Assembly: GCF_013128195.2 (NCBI RefSeq)
Contig: NZ_CP053452.2
Coordinates: 6,510,001 to 6,574,000 of the forward strand
Direction: 5' to 3'
DNA: 64,000 nt
Source of the DNA: Frigoriglobus tundricola
Lineage (GTDB): Bacteria; Planctomycetota; Planctomycetia; Gemmatales; Gemmataceae
The notes below the pieces were generated by a model, which was not told the origin of the DNA, made no database searches, and saw only the letters and a list, made by a program, of their open reading frames with translations. The first letter of the stretch is position 1, and every line of letters begins with the position of its first letter. The translations under genes were made by a program, and so were the position numbers. Shown here one piece after another: positions 1 through 8,717 of the stretch.

Positions 1-2339
1 TACTGCGGGCCTTCCAGGACGCCGTCGACGAAACGATGCGGCGGATCGAGGCCGACATGCAGGCCCGGGTCCGGAAGGGCTACCAGTACCAGGATCGCAC
101 GACGGGTGAGATGGTGTGGGCGCGTTTCGATCACCTGACGGCCCGGCCGATCGGTGGCATCCCCGATCCGCACCTGCACAGCCACTGCTTCGTGATGAAC
201 ATGACGTTCGACCGAGACGAGGGGGAATGGAAGGCCGGCCAGTTCCGTAACCTCAAGCGGGACGCGCCGTATTATCAGGCGGTCTTTCACGCGAACCTGA
301 CGGCCCGGTTGCGCGACTTGGGGCTCCCGCTGGAGAAAACCCCGGACGGCTGGGAAGTGCAGGGCTTCTCTCGCACCACGCTGGAGAAGTTTTCCCGCCG
401 GACGAAGCAAATCGAGGAGCTGGCGTCCGCTCGGGGGATCACCGATGCGGAGGAGAAGGCGGCGCTGGGGGCGAAGACGCGTGAGGGCAAGAGCAAGCAC
501 CTGACGATGAGTGACCTCCGCCGCCTCTGGTCGGACCGTCTCGACCCGTCCGAACGCGGGGCGGTGGAGAAGCTCCGAGTACATCCCGCTCCGTCCCCAT
601 CTGGTGACCTCGACGTCCGGGCGGCCCTGGACTACGCCGGCCGGCACCTCTTCGAGAGGCAGTCGGTCGTGGGCGAACGGCAACTGATCGCCGAAATGCT
701 CCAGGCCGGGCTCGGCCGGTTTTCCGTTCGGGAGGCCGAGAACGCGATTGCCCGATCGGACGTGATCGTCCGCGAGGTGAAGGGCCAGCGGTTGGCGACG
801 ACCCGCGAGGTTCTCCGCGAGGAAGAGTGCCTCATTGCGTTTGCTCGCGACGGGCGCGGGCGGGTCGCCCCGCTCGGGCGGGCCAACGACCCCATCCGTC
901 GGGACTGGCTCAATGCGGGCCAGCGAGCGGCGGTGCAGCACGTGCTGACCGCGCCGGATCGGGTGATGCTGATTCGCGGCTCGGCCGGGGCGGGGAAAAC
1001 GTCGCTGATGCAGGAGGCGGTCGAGGCGATCGAACGCGGCGGCAAGAAGGTCTTTACGTTCGCTCCTTCTGCCGAAGCGAGTCGGGGCGTCCTGCGGCGG
1101 GAGGGCTTCGCCGACGCCGAGACCGTCGCCCGGTTGCTCGTGGACGCCGAACTGCAAGAGCGGACGCGGGGGCAGGTCCTCTGGATCGACGAAGCGGGGC
1201 TCCTGGGCAGCCGGACGATGCGGCAGGTCTTCGATCTGGCCGATCGGCTCGATTGCCGGGTGGTTCTCTCCGGCGACCGCAAACAGCACGGGGCGGTCGA
1301 ACGTGGGGCGGTGCTGAAGGTCCTCGAAGACCAGGCGGGTTTGCCGGTCGCGGAGGTCAAGGAGATCCAGCGACAGAAGGGGGCGTACAAGGAAGCGGTG
1401 AGTCTCCTGGCGGAGGGCCGGACGGAAGAGGGGTTCGACGCGCTCAATGCCCTCGGCTGGGTCCGGGAAGTCCCCGATGCCGATCGTTACCAACAACTGG
1501 CCGATGATTATGTCGCCGCGGTGAAGGACGGAAAAACGGCTTTGGTCGTCTCGCCGACCCACGCGGAAGGGGACAAGGTGACCGCCGCCATTCGCCAGGG
1601 CCTTCAGGCCGTCGGCCGGATCGGCAGCGACGACCGAACCATTGCCACGCTGACCCGCGTCGATCTGACCGAGGCCCAGCGCGGGCGGGAAGGCCACTAT
1701 CGGCCCGGCGACGTGCTCCAGTTTCACCAGAACGCCAAAGGGTTTCCGATCGGCCAGCGGCTGGTGGTCGGCGAAGGACAATCGGTTCCGTGCGATCAGG
1801 CCAGCCGCTTCCAGGTCTACCGGCCGGGGTCCCTGACCCTCGCGACCGGCGACAGCATTCGCATCACGCGCGGGGGGGCAACACGGGACGGCCACAAATT
1901 GGAAAATGGAGCGGTCTACTCGGTGGCGGGTTTCACCCCAACCGGAGACATCCGTCTGCAAAATGGCTGGGTCGTCGATCACGGTTACGGTCACCTGGCC
2001 TACGCCTACGTGGCCACCTCTCACGCGTCCCAGGGGAAGACGGTCGATCGTGTATTCATCGGACAGTCGAGCCAGTCCTGGCCCGCCACTTCGCGTGAGC
2101 AGTTCTACGTCTCGGCTTCGCGGGGCCGGCAGCAGGTGACCGTCTACACCGACGACAAGGACGTCCTACGTGACGCGATTCAGCAGAGCCATGAAAAGCT
2201 CGCGGCCACGGAGTTACTAGCCGGCGATGCACATTGTGACGCGATCCGGCACCGGCTGCGATTGGACTGGGCGACGGACCAGAGCCGTCGAGCAGAGGAA
2301 CGGACGAGGGAACACGTCCGGGAGGCCGTCTATGAGTGA
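1..2339 (+). CDS. MobF-type conjugative relaxase-helicase (TrwC/TraI-like), 5' end outside window
   Basis: This protein should nick oriT, hold the DNA strand covalently and unwind it during conjugative transfer. The reading frame is open to the window edge (codons from base 3), so the catalytic tyrosines lie upstream. Visible are the relaxase metal site HLHSHCFVMN (about 170-200), Walker A GSAGAGKTS (about 979-1005) and Walker B LWIDEAGLLG (about 1180). A UvrD/RecD-type C-terminal motif, YAYVATSHASQGKT, lies near 2010-2045. This order of HUH relaxase then SF1 helicase is that of MobF proteins. The stop overlaps the next start by 8 bases, so the two are probably translationally coupled. A coupling protein at 22250 could be its partner. 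Confidence 0.9.
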   Translation, partial: LRAFQDAVDETMRRIEADMQARVRKGYQYQDRTTGEMVWARFDHLTARPIGGIPDPHLHSHCFVMNMTFDRDEGEWKAGQFRNLKRDAPYYQAVFHANLTARLRDLGLPLEKTPDGWEVQGFSRTTLEKFSRRTKQIEELASARGITDAEEKAALGAKTREGKSKHLTMSDLRRLWSDRLDPSERGAVEKLRVHPAPSPSGDLDVRAALDYAGRHLFERQSVVGERQLIAEMLQAGLGRFSVREAENAIARSDVIVREVKGQRLATTREVLREEECLIAFARDGRGRVAPLGRANDPIRRDWLNAGQRAAVQHVLTAPDRVMLIRGSAGAGKTSLMQEAVEAIERGGKKVFTFAPSAEASRGVLRREGFADAETVARLLVDAELQERTRGQVLWIDEAGLLGSRTMRQVFDLADRLDCRVVLSGDRKQHGAVERGAVLKVLEDQAGLPVAEVKEIQRQKGAYKEAVSLLAEGRTEEGFDALNALGWVREVPDADRYQQLADDYVAAVKDGKTALVVSPTHAEGDKVTAAIRQGLQAVGRIGSDDRTIATLTRVDLTEAQRGREGHYRPGDVLQFHQNAKGFPIGQRLVVGEGQSVPCDQASRFQVYRPGSLTLATGDSIRITRGGATRDGHKLENGAVYSVAGFTPTGDIRLQNGWVVDHGYGHLAYAYVATSHASQGKTVDRVFIGQSSQSWPATSREQFYVSASRGRQQVTVYTDDKDVLRDAIQQSHEKLAATELLAGDAHCDAIRHRLRLDWATDQSRRAEERTREHVREAVYE

Positions 2340-2745
2340 GAAACCGCAACTGGCCGACCGTATCCTGAGCCGACGGGCAGCTCCCCCGGACGACTCGGAC
2401 GGGTATGACGATTACGGCACGTTCGCGTTGCTGCGGGGAGTCAAGGAGCGGTCCGTCATGCTCGAATTCCGGCTCACGGGTGGCAACAGCGTGGCAGTCG
2501 CCTACGCCCTGCTCGAACAGGTTCTGTTCGACCCGTCCGAAGGGATCACCCTGCGCTTTCTCGGGGTCACGGTAAAACTCCGGGGGCGAAACCTGTCCCG
2601 GTCGGCAGCCGCGAACACGAGTGTGTTGGAGGGCCTTCATCGGCACCGGGTGTCCTGGGTGGCCGAAGTCGATGAATTCCACAGTGCGGTCCGCCCGACC
2701 GACATTGCCGTCGTCACCCGGATCGAGATTACGCCGGTGAAATGA
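2332..2745 (+). CDS. hypothetical protein downstream of relaxase
   Basis: A 137-residue protein of unknown function. I chose the ATG at 2332 (MSEKPQLADRIL) because it overlaps the relaxase stop by 8 bases, which fits translational coupling; a longer reading from 2227 would lie inside the relaxase gene. No signal peptide or membrane segment is visible. The C-terminal half alternates hydrophobic residues (RFLGVTVKLRGRNL, WVAEVDEF, TRIEIT), suggesting a small beta-rich fold. Its position suggests an accessory role in mobilization, but this is inferred from neighbourhood only. Confidence 0.7.
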   Translation: MSEKPQLADRILSRRAAPPDDSDGYDDYGTFALLRGVKERSVMLEFRLTGGNSVAVAYALLEQVLFDPSEGITLRFLGVTVKLRGRNLSRSAAANTSVLEGLHRHRVSWVAEVDEFHSAVRPTDIAVVTRIEITPVK

Positions 2746-2880
2746 AACCGGACGGAGTAAAGGAGGGCTAACAAACGGCAGCAAAAGGCACAAGTTTGTT
2801 TGTGTGTTTCGTACGATATTTCGCACGCTCATCTTGTCCCATGCCCGTACCGCGAGCCGTCACGAGCAGCGAGACGACCA

Positions 2881-3124
2881 ATGCCCATGCTTCCGATTCG
2901 TCATTCCGACTGGCAGATCCTGCGCGCCGCCAAGCGGAGCCGCTAACCGCTCACCGGCCGCGCTCCGAATTGTACTCACCCGACATACCAAGGACGGTAC
3001 GTTCCTCGCCGACTTCGTGCAGCTCGGCCTACTCCTACGCGTGACGGGCAGCGAAGCGGAGCCGTTTGAAGCCACGTATGCACTCACTTCGCTCGGCGTG
3101 TACGCGGCCGAGTACGGTGAGTAA
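2881..3124 (+). pseudogene. decayed small gene with two frameshifts
   Basis: Three consecutive reading frames give pieces that read as one small protein. They are MPMLPIRHSDWQILRAAK from 2881, then EPLTAHRPRSELY in the next frame (about 2940-2985), then TRHTKDGTFLADFVQLGLLL through to EATYALTSLGVYAAEYGE ending at 3124. Each frame alone is short or ends abruptly: the first stops at about 2944. The combined length would be about 80 residues. Function is not recognised. An alternative is that only the last frame (from 2804) is translated as a fortuitous ORF. Confidence 0.4.
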
Positions 3125-3522
3125 GAAAAGGTCCGCTCGACCCACGCGACTGCGGGCGGAGTGGCTGCGCCGAAGGTCAAAAAGAAGGTTGGCCACCAAC
3201 GCACGCGCGGATAGGCGCGAGGGCGCGCCACCGCTTGGCACCCGCACGGCGGGGATGCCTTCGTCTTCTTGCTTTCGGTGGCTCTGGCTCGCGTACGGTT
3301 GACCTCGTTTCCCGCCTTCGGCTGCCGTGCCGGGTGCGGCCCGTGCTGTGGGCATTCGGTGGTCAGCCGTCGGTCGGTCGCGGTGTATCGGGTGGGTGCG
3401 TGGTCGTGGGACCCGCTCGATACACCGCGACGGCGGCGAGCCGTTGCCCGGCGGCTCGGCTGGATGTCTTCTGGTCTTCACCGGTCAGCTTGAGGGAGAG
3501 AGCGGCTTGAGGGTGCGGCGGC
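3125..3522. other. intergenic region without a convincing gene
   Basis: About 400 GC-rich bases. All six frames contain only short arginine- and proline-rich readings typical of non-coding high-GC DNA. No RNA gene, repeat or terminator could be supported by eye. Confidence 0.5.
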
Positions 3523-4098
3523 TTAACTGCCTACGCCGCGTTGCGGCTCCAGGCCGAGGTCGCCGCGAATGGCGTCACTGATTTCGGCGAACAGGCGCTC
3601 GGCTTGCAACTGCCCGGCGGCCCGCCGCTCGCGGTTGAGTTGTTTGGTCCACACGCCTTCGCCTTCCCGCCAGCGCCAGCCATCCTCGCGCAACTGCGTG
3701 CGGTATTGTTGATCGGGCTTCTCGTCGAACTTGATGGCCATTTGGTTCAGCCGGTTGCTGCGGTAGAGTCGTATCCGCGGGCTGTCCTTCTCCGGCCCCA
3801 GGCTCACCGCCATCAGCACGAACGGATCGGGCTGCCATGTGTGGGCAGGCGCTGGGTTTGTGCTGGCCGCAGTGCCATCGACTTTTGCCGCGGCCGGCCG
3901 GACCGGCTCTGGGGTGGTTTGCGGCTCGTGCGCGATCGGTCGCGCGGCCGGCGCGATATCGGTCTTGGGGAGTGGTTTCTTTTTGCGTGGCTGGCGTGGG
4001 GGCACGAGCGACTCATTCGACAGTTGAGCCACCCGCTTAGCGCATCTTGCACCGTTTGTAAAGCGGTCAGCGCTAGTCACCAGTTTTCTTACATTCAC
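3523..4098 (-). CDS. hypothetical protein with plasmid-type C-terminal basic domain
   Basis: A 191-residue protein. The N-terminal part is a low-complexity Pro/Ala/Lys linker. The C-terminal ~90 residues look folded: RIRLYRSNRLNQMAIKFDEK, then GWRWREGEGVWTKQLNRE and a final helix ending near IRGDLGLE. I recall similar C-terminal domains in proteins encoded on planctomycete mobile elements, sometimes with ArdC-like proteins, but no function can be assigned. The start is uncertain; the upstream part (MNVRKLVTSADRF) lies close to the MITE at 4112, so the true start may be further inside. Confidence 0.55.
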   Translation of the reverse strand: MNVRKLVTSADRFTNGARCAKRVAQLSNESLVPPRQPRKKKPLPKTDIAPAARPIAHEPQTTPEPVRPAAAKVDGTAASTNPAPAHTWQPDPFVLMAVSLGPEKDSPRIRLYRSNRLNQMAIKFDEKPDQQYRTQLREDGWRWREGEGVWTKQLNRERRAAGQLQAERLFAEISDAIRGDLGLEPQRGVGS

Positions 4099-4111
4099 GC
4101 CGTCTTGTCTA

Positions 4112-4215
4112 CTGAACCGCAGGTTTACAACCCTGTATAGAAATCGCCGAAAATGTCCTGAAAATTCGAGAACAACAGGCGTAGTTTTATACAGGGTTGT
4201 AAACCTGCGGATCAG
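4112..4215. mobile_element. MITE (IS630-related, 104 bp, TA target duplication)
   Basis: A non-coding element with near-perfect terminal inverted repeats. The left end starts CTGAACCGCAGGTTTACAAC and the right end, reverse-complemented, starts CTGATCCGCAGGTTTACAAC; 27 of the first 28 bases match. It is flanked by TA on both sides (4110-4111 and 4216-4217), the IS630/Tc1 target duplication. The same terminal sequence bounds the IS630-type element at 57349-58470, which could mobilise it in trans. Confidence 0.85.
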
Positions 4216-4217
4216 TA

Positions 4218-4733
4218 GCGGCGGTGAGAGCTCCGTTGGCTCGGATGATTCCTCGATCGGCTCGATACCTAAAAAAGGTCTGATAAAACGTCGGATTCGG
4301 TCTGATTTTGAGCGGTTTCAGAGATGTTGTCAGAGCCAGTTACACTCGTCGAAATCTGCCGGCTCGTCTGGAACAGCCCGATCCGCCGTGATTCACCCTT
4401 GCGCTCCGTCTAGCGACAAAATTTTCTAGTCAGAATAAAATGCAGAAAATTGACGCTATGATTGATAATTGATATTATTATCATACTATTCTTTTCAATC
4501 TGCGATCTTACTTCGATGGACTTTTCCCCTTTTTTGTGATTGACAAACGGCTGGCAAAGCTAAACAATACGCAACACAATGACTCAGTGTGCGTCTCGTT
4601 TCCATTCCAAACAAATTATCTCCACACTAGTTTGGGTGAAAGCAGTATTGTTTTTTCGCAATTCGAGCCACGTATCGTTCGTGGGCACGCCGGGGCGACC
4701 GTGACGTGCGGCTCTTTAACACGAGGTGCAGAT
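4218..4733. other. AT-rich leader region upstream of the secreted-peptide gene
   Basis: About 515 bases with no credible ORF. Bases 4425-4510 are strikingly AT-rich against the GC-rich surroundings and contain the promoter candidate at 4450. A long leader of about 250 bases then precedes the peptide start at 4734. I see no recognisable riboswitch. Confidence 0.5.
4450..4478 (+). promoter_or_regulatory. candidate sigma70-type promoter
   Basis: TTGACG at 4450-4455, a 17-base spacer, then TATTAT at 4473-4478. It sits in the AT-rich stretch upstream of the secreted cysteine-rich peptide gene and on its strand. Planctomycete promoters are poorly defined, so this is a motif match only. Confidence 0.35.
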
Positions 4734-5021
4734 ATGAGTCAGGTGCGACGGCAGGTTAGCCGGTGGTGGTGCATGGTCGTTCTGTCCATGGTGGCTGGCT
4801 ACTTCGGGTACTCGACGGCGACGGCGATCCCCATCGGGTGGGATCTCGATTGCACCGGTGTTTGGGCTTGCAGCGGGACTTACACCGGCAACGAGGTCGA
4901 TTCAAACAACGTTATTATCGGGCAATGCAGCTGTGCTCTGAGTAACCTGTACTGTACACACCCGGCCAAAGACGGTCGGTGAGCGACAGCCGGGATCGGC
5001 GGGGTTCGGTGTGGGATGGGC

Positions 5022-6578
5022 TTACGCGACGAGGAGTCGGGATTGTTGACGCTTCGCCCACACGTCGGGCAGAAGAGGTGCGAGTTGGTCCGCCGTCGGC
5101 TTCTCGCCCAACGCATGAAGGGCCGGAAGAACCTCACGCAGGTATGCCGTCGCATCGAGACCCAAGTGCCGACACGTGCCCACCACCGAGAAGTGAACCG
5201 CGGCGTGCGCACCGGCCTTCGCACTGCCCACGAACTTCCAATTGCTCCGACCCACGGCGATCAGCCGGAGCGTTCGCTCGCTCAGGTTATTATCGATCGA
5301 GAGTCGCCCGTCCTCGGTGTACCGGACGAACGCGGCCCAGTGATTCGCCACGTACCGGATCGCGGCCCCCAGGGCCGACTTGGGCAACGCCGTCCCGAGT
5401 GCCGCGTCGAGCCACGCCTTCAGGTCGTTCAGGATCGGGAGCGCCCTTGCTTGCCGCGTCGCGCGACGGGCGACGATGTGCTCCGGTGAGTCCGGCGCCG
5501 GAAGCGTGTGCTCGATGTGGTACAACCGGTTGATGCGTTCGACCGCCTTGGCCCCGGGGTCCCCGGCGCCGAGGAACTTGCGGCGCGCGTGGGACCAACA
5601 GGCGACGTGCTTGGCTCCGGCGGCGAACAGGCCGTTGTACTGTGCGAGGCAATCGGCATGCACGTGGCCCCGGAAGCCGCCTAAGAACTGGTCCGGTCCG
5701 CTCGCGGCGTCGTAACCGGTCGTGAAGTGGAACGCCGTGTACGGGGCCGTCGGATCTCCGATCCCCACCCAGAAGTGGCCGTGCGGCATCGTTCGCTCAC
5801 CGGGCTGGGCGAACCGCGAGCGGGTGTCATCGGACCAGAGGACCGGACACGTGCGCACCCGCTCGAGCATCAACTGGTACAGCGACGTCAGTAACACCGC
5901 GGACTGTTTCACCCAATCGCCCAAGGTACTCTCGGACACCGTCACCCCCGCGCGCCCGATCCGGGCGACTTGGCGGTGCAGCGGCAGGTGGTCGAGGAAC
6001 TTCCCGACGAGAACCTCGGCCAACAAGCCCGGACCACACAGTCCCTTGTCGATCGGTCCGACGGTACTCGGCGTGGCGGTCCGGATCCGGTCCTCGGCCC
6101 GGACCGTCGGGGGGCACTGTTGGCACGCGTACGTCTTGCGGATCGTGCGCCGCACGAAGTACGGGGTCGGGTCGCAATCGAGTTGCTCGGTCTGGGTCTG
6201 GCCGATGCACACGCGGTCGCCACCACAGCCCGAGCAGCGGCGCTCGTCGGGGGTCAGATCGAGGACCGTGTCGCGGCGTTCGAGGTGCGCCGGGAGTGGC
6301 GAACGGCCGTGGTCGTGGCGCCGCTTCGCGGGTCCGTCGCCGGGGACCTTCGGTGGCTTCGGTGTGCGTTCGGACCGCCGGCCGAACCGGTGCGTCGTGG
6401 CCCGGTCCAACTTCGCCTTCAAGGCCGCGACCTCGGCACGCAGGTCGTCGATGGTCCGTTGGAACTGCTCGGCCTGGCGTTGGAGCTGCGTGCGGAGGTC
6501 GGCGTTTTCGGCCTGGAGGGCACGCACCATCCCTTGGAGGGTCAGCACGTCGGTCGGCAGCGGGGCGTCGGAGTCCAT
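5022..6578 (-). CDS. tnpC: IS66 transposase TnpC (copy 1)
   Basis: DDE transposase of 518 residues that cuts and joins the IS ends. It starts with a leucine-zipper-like coiled coil (MVRALQAENADLRTQLQRQ, residues 12-62). A zinc-binding region follows with CSGCGG and CQQC cysteine pairs. The DDE catalytic core shows LWSDDT, HADCLAQYNG and the terminal DNNLSERTLR with its Glu. Length and order match full IS66 TnpC, and no disruption is visible. It is last in the tnpA-tnpB-tnpC operon, with 13 bases after tnpB. Confidence 0.95.
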   Translation of the reverse strand: MDSDAPLPTDVLTLQGMVRALQAENADLRTQLQRQAEQFQRTIDDLRAEVAALKAKLDRATTHRFGRRSERTPKPPKVPGDGPAKRRHDHGRSPLPAHLERRDTVLDLTPDERRCSGCGGDRVCIGQTQTEQLDCDPTPYFVRRTIRKTYACQQCPPTVRAEDRIRTATPSTVGPIDKGLCGPGLLAEVLVGKFLDHLPLHRQVARIGRAGVTVSESTLGDWVKQSAVLLTSLYQLMLERVRTCPVLWSDDTRSRFAQPGERTMPHGHFWVGIGDPTAPYTAFHFTTGYDAASGPDQFLGGFRGHVHADCLAQYNGLFAAGAKHVACWSHARRKFLGAGDPGAKAVERINRLYHIEHTLPAPDSPEHIVARRATRQARALPILNDLKAWLDAALGTALPKSALGAAIRYVANHWAAFVRYTEDGRLSIDNNLSERTLRLIAVGRSNWKFVGSAKAGAHAAVHFSVVGTCRHLGLDATAYLREVLPALHALGEKPTADQLAPLLPDVWAKRQQSRLLVA

Positions 6579-6591
6579 GCCGAAAGATGGG

Positions 6592-6969
6592 TCAGGACGT
6601 GCGGGTGCGCAAGTCGGATTCGGACGCTTTCGGGCGACAATAACGGGTGAAACGTTTGGCCGACGAGTAGTCGATGCCGTCGAGGATCATGGCGAACTCG
6701 GTGGCGGTGAGTTCGAGTTTGCGGTCGGTCGGGGTGGGGAAGTGGTACCGCCCGCGCTCGAGTCGCTGGCACCACAAGCAGAGCCCGTGGCGGGTCCAGT
6801 ACAGGGCCTTGAGCCGGTTGGCCGAGCGATTGGTGAAAATGAACAGATGCCCGCTCAAGGGATCGGCCTGAAGCGTGGATTGGACGTGGCGGTACAGGCC
6901 GTCGAACCCGAGGCGCAGATCGACGGCCCCGCCGTACCAGAGCTGGGTGGTGGGTGGAATGCTCAGCAC
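6592..6969 (-). CDS. tnpB: IS66 accessory protein TnpB (copy 1)
   Basis: Small IS66 Orf2 family protein of 125 residues, needed for efficient transposition of multi-gene IS66 elements although its biochemical role is unsettled. Family signatures are visible: YGGAVDLRLGFDGL near the N-terminus, then LFIFTNRSANRLKALYW and LERGRYHFP. The start is the GTG that overlaps the end of tnpA by 7 bases, giving VLSIPPTTQLWYGG; longer in-frame readings only run antisense-like through tnpA. Confidence 0.9.
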   Translation of the reverse strand: MLSIPPTTQLWYGGAVDLRLGFDGLYRHVQSTLQADPLSGHLFIFTNRSANRLKALYWTRHGLCLWCQRLERGRYHFPTPTDRKLELTATEFAMILDGIDYSSAKRFTRYCRPKASESDLRTRTS

Positions 6970-7310
6970 GGGCGCCCCTCCACCGCATGCACGAGGGCGG
7001 CGATGACCTCCGGTCGGGCATCGACCGGGAACCGCAGGACGGTTCCCGACGGGAACACCACCTCGATCGGCGGTCCGGCGGGCGACGGGGTCAGGCGGAT
7101 GGGGACGAGCGTCGGAGTGACCGGTACGGGTGATGGGGCGTGGTCCGCGAGGGTTCGCCGCCACACATAAAAGGACGGCGGTGAGACGCCCTCGGCGGCA
7201 CAGAACTGAGCGATCGTCTGCCCCGACCGGCGGAACCGTTCGAGTCGTTCGGCCCACCGGCGACGGGTGGCGGCCGGGTCACGGCGAGAGGCAGCAGGGA
7301 CAGCAGGCAC
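6963..7310 (-). CDS. tnpA: IS66 accessory protein TnpA (copy 1)
   Basis: Small IS66 Orf1-type protein of 115 residues with an N-terminal helix-turn-helix (ERFRRSGQTIAQFCAAEGVS, then FYVWRR) of the sort that binds IS ends. It starts at a GTG preceded by a CTGGAGG ribosome-binding site. The C-terminal half (IEVVFPSGTVLRFP) is the short beta region common to these proteins. First gene of the IS operon. Confidence 0.9.
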   Translation of the reverse strand: MPAVPAASRRDPAATRRRWAERLERFRRSGQTIAQFCAAEGVSPPSFYVWRRTLADHAPSPVPVTPTLVPIRLTPSPAGPPIEVVFPSGTVLRFPVDARPEVIAALVHAVEGRPC

Positions 7311-7534
7311 AGCGGCATCCTCCAGGGAAAACGGATGCCATCGAACTTACCTTACCTGTCAATGACGCCGTTCGCCGGTCGTGTACCCTGTACTCGGTTC
7401 CGGCGTGTAAGACCCGCCTGACGTACGGCTGCAACTCCCAGCTCAAGACAGTGGCGTGCTGGGGGACCTGTACGACGTCCGGGAATTCATGCTATACGAA
7501 TTTCGGCAGTTGCAAGTAACGGCGGTCGAAGTCG

Positions 7535-7569
7535 CTGGTGGGGCAGCCCCGGTGGGGTTGCCCCACCAG
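7535..7569 (+). terminator. strong stem-loop after the secreted-peptide gene
   Basis: An 11-base-pair perfect stem, CTGGTGGGGCA at 7535-7545 pairing with 7559-7569, around a loop that can itself pair (CCCC with GGGG). It starts 15 bases after the peptide stop. There is no U-run, so it could be a terminator or a processing/attenuation hairpin limiting expression of 7637 onward. Confidence 0.5.
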
Positions 7570-7636
7570 CCCGTAAGCGTAAGTGCGATTGTGGGCATCT
7601 CCGAATTGAATTAGATTCGAACCGGGGGTTAGCGTA

Positions 7637-8674
7637 ATGCGCGTGATTTGGATAATCGGCCTGTGTTCGGTCGCGACGAGTTCGCTCTGGGCGGCGGAGC
7701 CGAAGGGGTTATTAGACGAGGTGACGAGCGGGCACCGAGCGACGTGCCAGCGGATCCGGTCCATAAACTGTACGATACTGAGGACTCGGGCTGACACAAA
7801 CGCGCGGATAGCCAGTGGCGAATACTGGCGGGAAGGGGAAAGGGTAAAGATTAAGGCCGACATGGGCAAAGGCGGAACCCACGAGTTGGTAGTAGAAGGG
7901 GACAAAGTATCAGGTTTCTCGCTCTCAAACGGGTCGGTTAACGGATCGGTCTCGCGTCGCGGGCGGCCACTCGGGCCGTGTGACGTGTGGCAGGCAGCGC
8001 TGCTCAGCTTCTATGGTTCCAATGGCGCATGGGTTTCCCTCGACGAACTGTTGGCGGGTAAGCACACCGTCGATGATGTCCGCCGAGATGGCAGCCTAGT
8101 GGTGCTGTCTCTGAGCCACAGCCAAGGTCACCTGGAAATTAGGTTTGACCCGACAGTCAATTACTGCGTTCGCTCCGTGACATTCGAGGGCGGACAGCCG
8201 GGTAGTAAGTCGCGGAGCTTAAGTGCTGTTAAAGAATTTCGCGAAATCAATCCTGGCGTTTTCTTCCCATCGCTGATTGAAATTGAAGATTCGTTCAACG
8301 GCGTGGCAAAGCCATCAACTGTAATCAAGATCGATAACGTTAAGATAAATCAAGCAATCGATCAATCTGCATTCCGAATTCGCTATCCTGCAGGTACAAA
8401 AGTCGCGGACGAGATTGCGGGGGTTATCTACTCGGTGGATCAAAACGGTGTCAAGGATCAGAACAGCGCCAAAACGGATGGTCCGGAACAGAAAGCCCTC
8501 GTTCAAACCCCATCGTTCCAAGATTCGTCAGGGTCAGGAGGCAGCCTGCCGCAGTCTGTCACGACTGAGGAGCCAAGATCGTACACGACGTACATCGCCG
8601 TTGGGTGCGGTACGTTGGCGGTTATGATGGCGATTTTGTGGCTGATCCTCCACAGGCGAGCCCGAAAATCTTAG
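7637..8674 (+). CDS. exported LolA-like protein with C-terminal membrane anchor
   Basis: A 345-residue protein of unknown exact function. It begins with a signal peptide (MRVIWIIGLCSVATSSLWAA). The body resembles LolA/outer-membrane lipoprotein-sorting-like folds common in planctomycetes: a run of beta strands such as ASGEYWREGERVKIKADM and THELVVEGDKVSGFSLSNG. The C-terminus has a Ser/Gln/Thr-rich linker, then one membrane helix (TYIAVGCGTLAVMMAILWLI) and a basic HRRARKS tail, so the domain faces the periplasm. It lies between the secreted-peptide gene and the DUF1573 gene, all on one strand, suggesting one export-related locus. The LolA relation is by overall pattern only. Confidence 0.75.
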   Translation: MRVIWIIGLCSVATSSLWAAEPKGLLDEVTSGHRATCQRIRSINCTILRTRADTNARIASGEYWREGERVKIKADMGKGGTHELVVEGDKVSGFSLSNGSVNGSVSRRGRPLGPCDVWQAALLSFYGSNGAWVSLDELLAGKHTVDDVRRDGSLVVLSLSHSQGHLEIRFDPTVNYCVRSVTFEGGQPGSKSRSLSAVKEFREINPGVFFPSLIEIEDSFNGVAKPSTVIKIDNVKINQAIDQSAFRIRYPAGTKVADEIAGVIYSVDQNGVKDQNSAKTDGPEQKALVQTPSFQDSSGSGGSLPQSVTTEEPRSYTTYIAVGCGTLAVMMAILWLILHRRARKS

Positions 8675-8717
8675 CAACTAACCCTGTACCACAAGGCTTC
8701 CTAACCAAGAGGTCTGT

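Larger units (their letters stand above)
4954..7386 (-). mobile_element. IS66-family insertion sequence, copy 1 (2433 bp)
   Basis: Complete element with tnpA, tnpB and tnpC on the minus strand. Ends are imperfect inverted repeats: GTACACACCCGGCCAAAG on the left, and GTACACGACCGGCGAACG on the right when reverse-complemented. An exact 8-base target duplication, CCTGTACT, flanks it at 4946-4953 and 7387-7394, the length expected of IS66. This is the only one of the three copies with a matching duplication, so it marks a simple insertion into the secreted-peptide gene. Confidence 0.95.
4734..7519 (+). pseudogene. secreted 10-cysteine peptide gene, split by IS66 copy 1
   Basis: The gene consists of 4734-4953 plus 7395-7519, separated by the IS66 copy and one repeat of its 8-base target CCTGTACT. 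Removing these restores an uninterrupted 114-residue frame ending at 7519. The start MSQVRRQVSRWWCMV leads into a hydrophobic stretch and a small-residue cleavage zone (GYSTATA), a standard export signal. The mature part has ten cysteines (DCTGVWAC, QCSC, PAC, YGC, VACWGTC, NSC, GSCK), enough for five disulfides. The IS lies between the fourth and fifth cysteine, so the current product is truncated. Function is unknown. Downstream genes encode DUF1573, MauE-like and DUF1559 proteins, so it may be the small exported substrate of that locus. Confidence 0.8.

Noticed and set aside
5722..7170. 482-codon frame antisense to tnpC/tnpB, repeated in all three IS66 copies
   Set aside because: It recurs only because the IS copies are identical; it has no domain and lies across three real genes.
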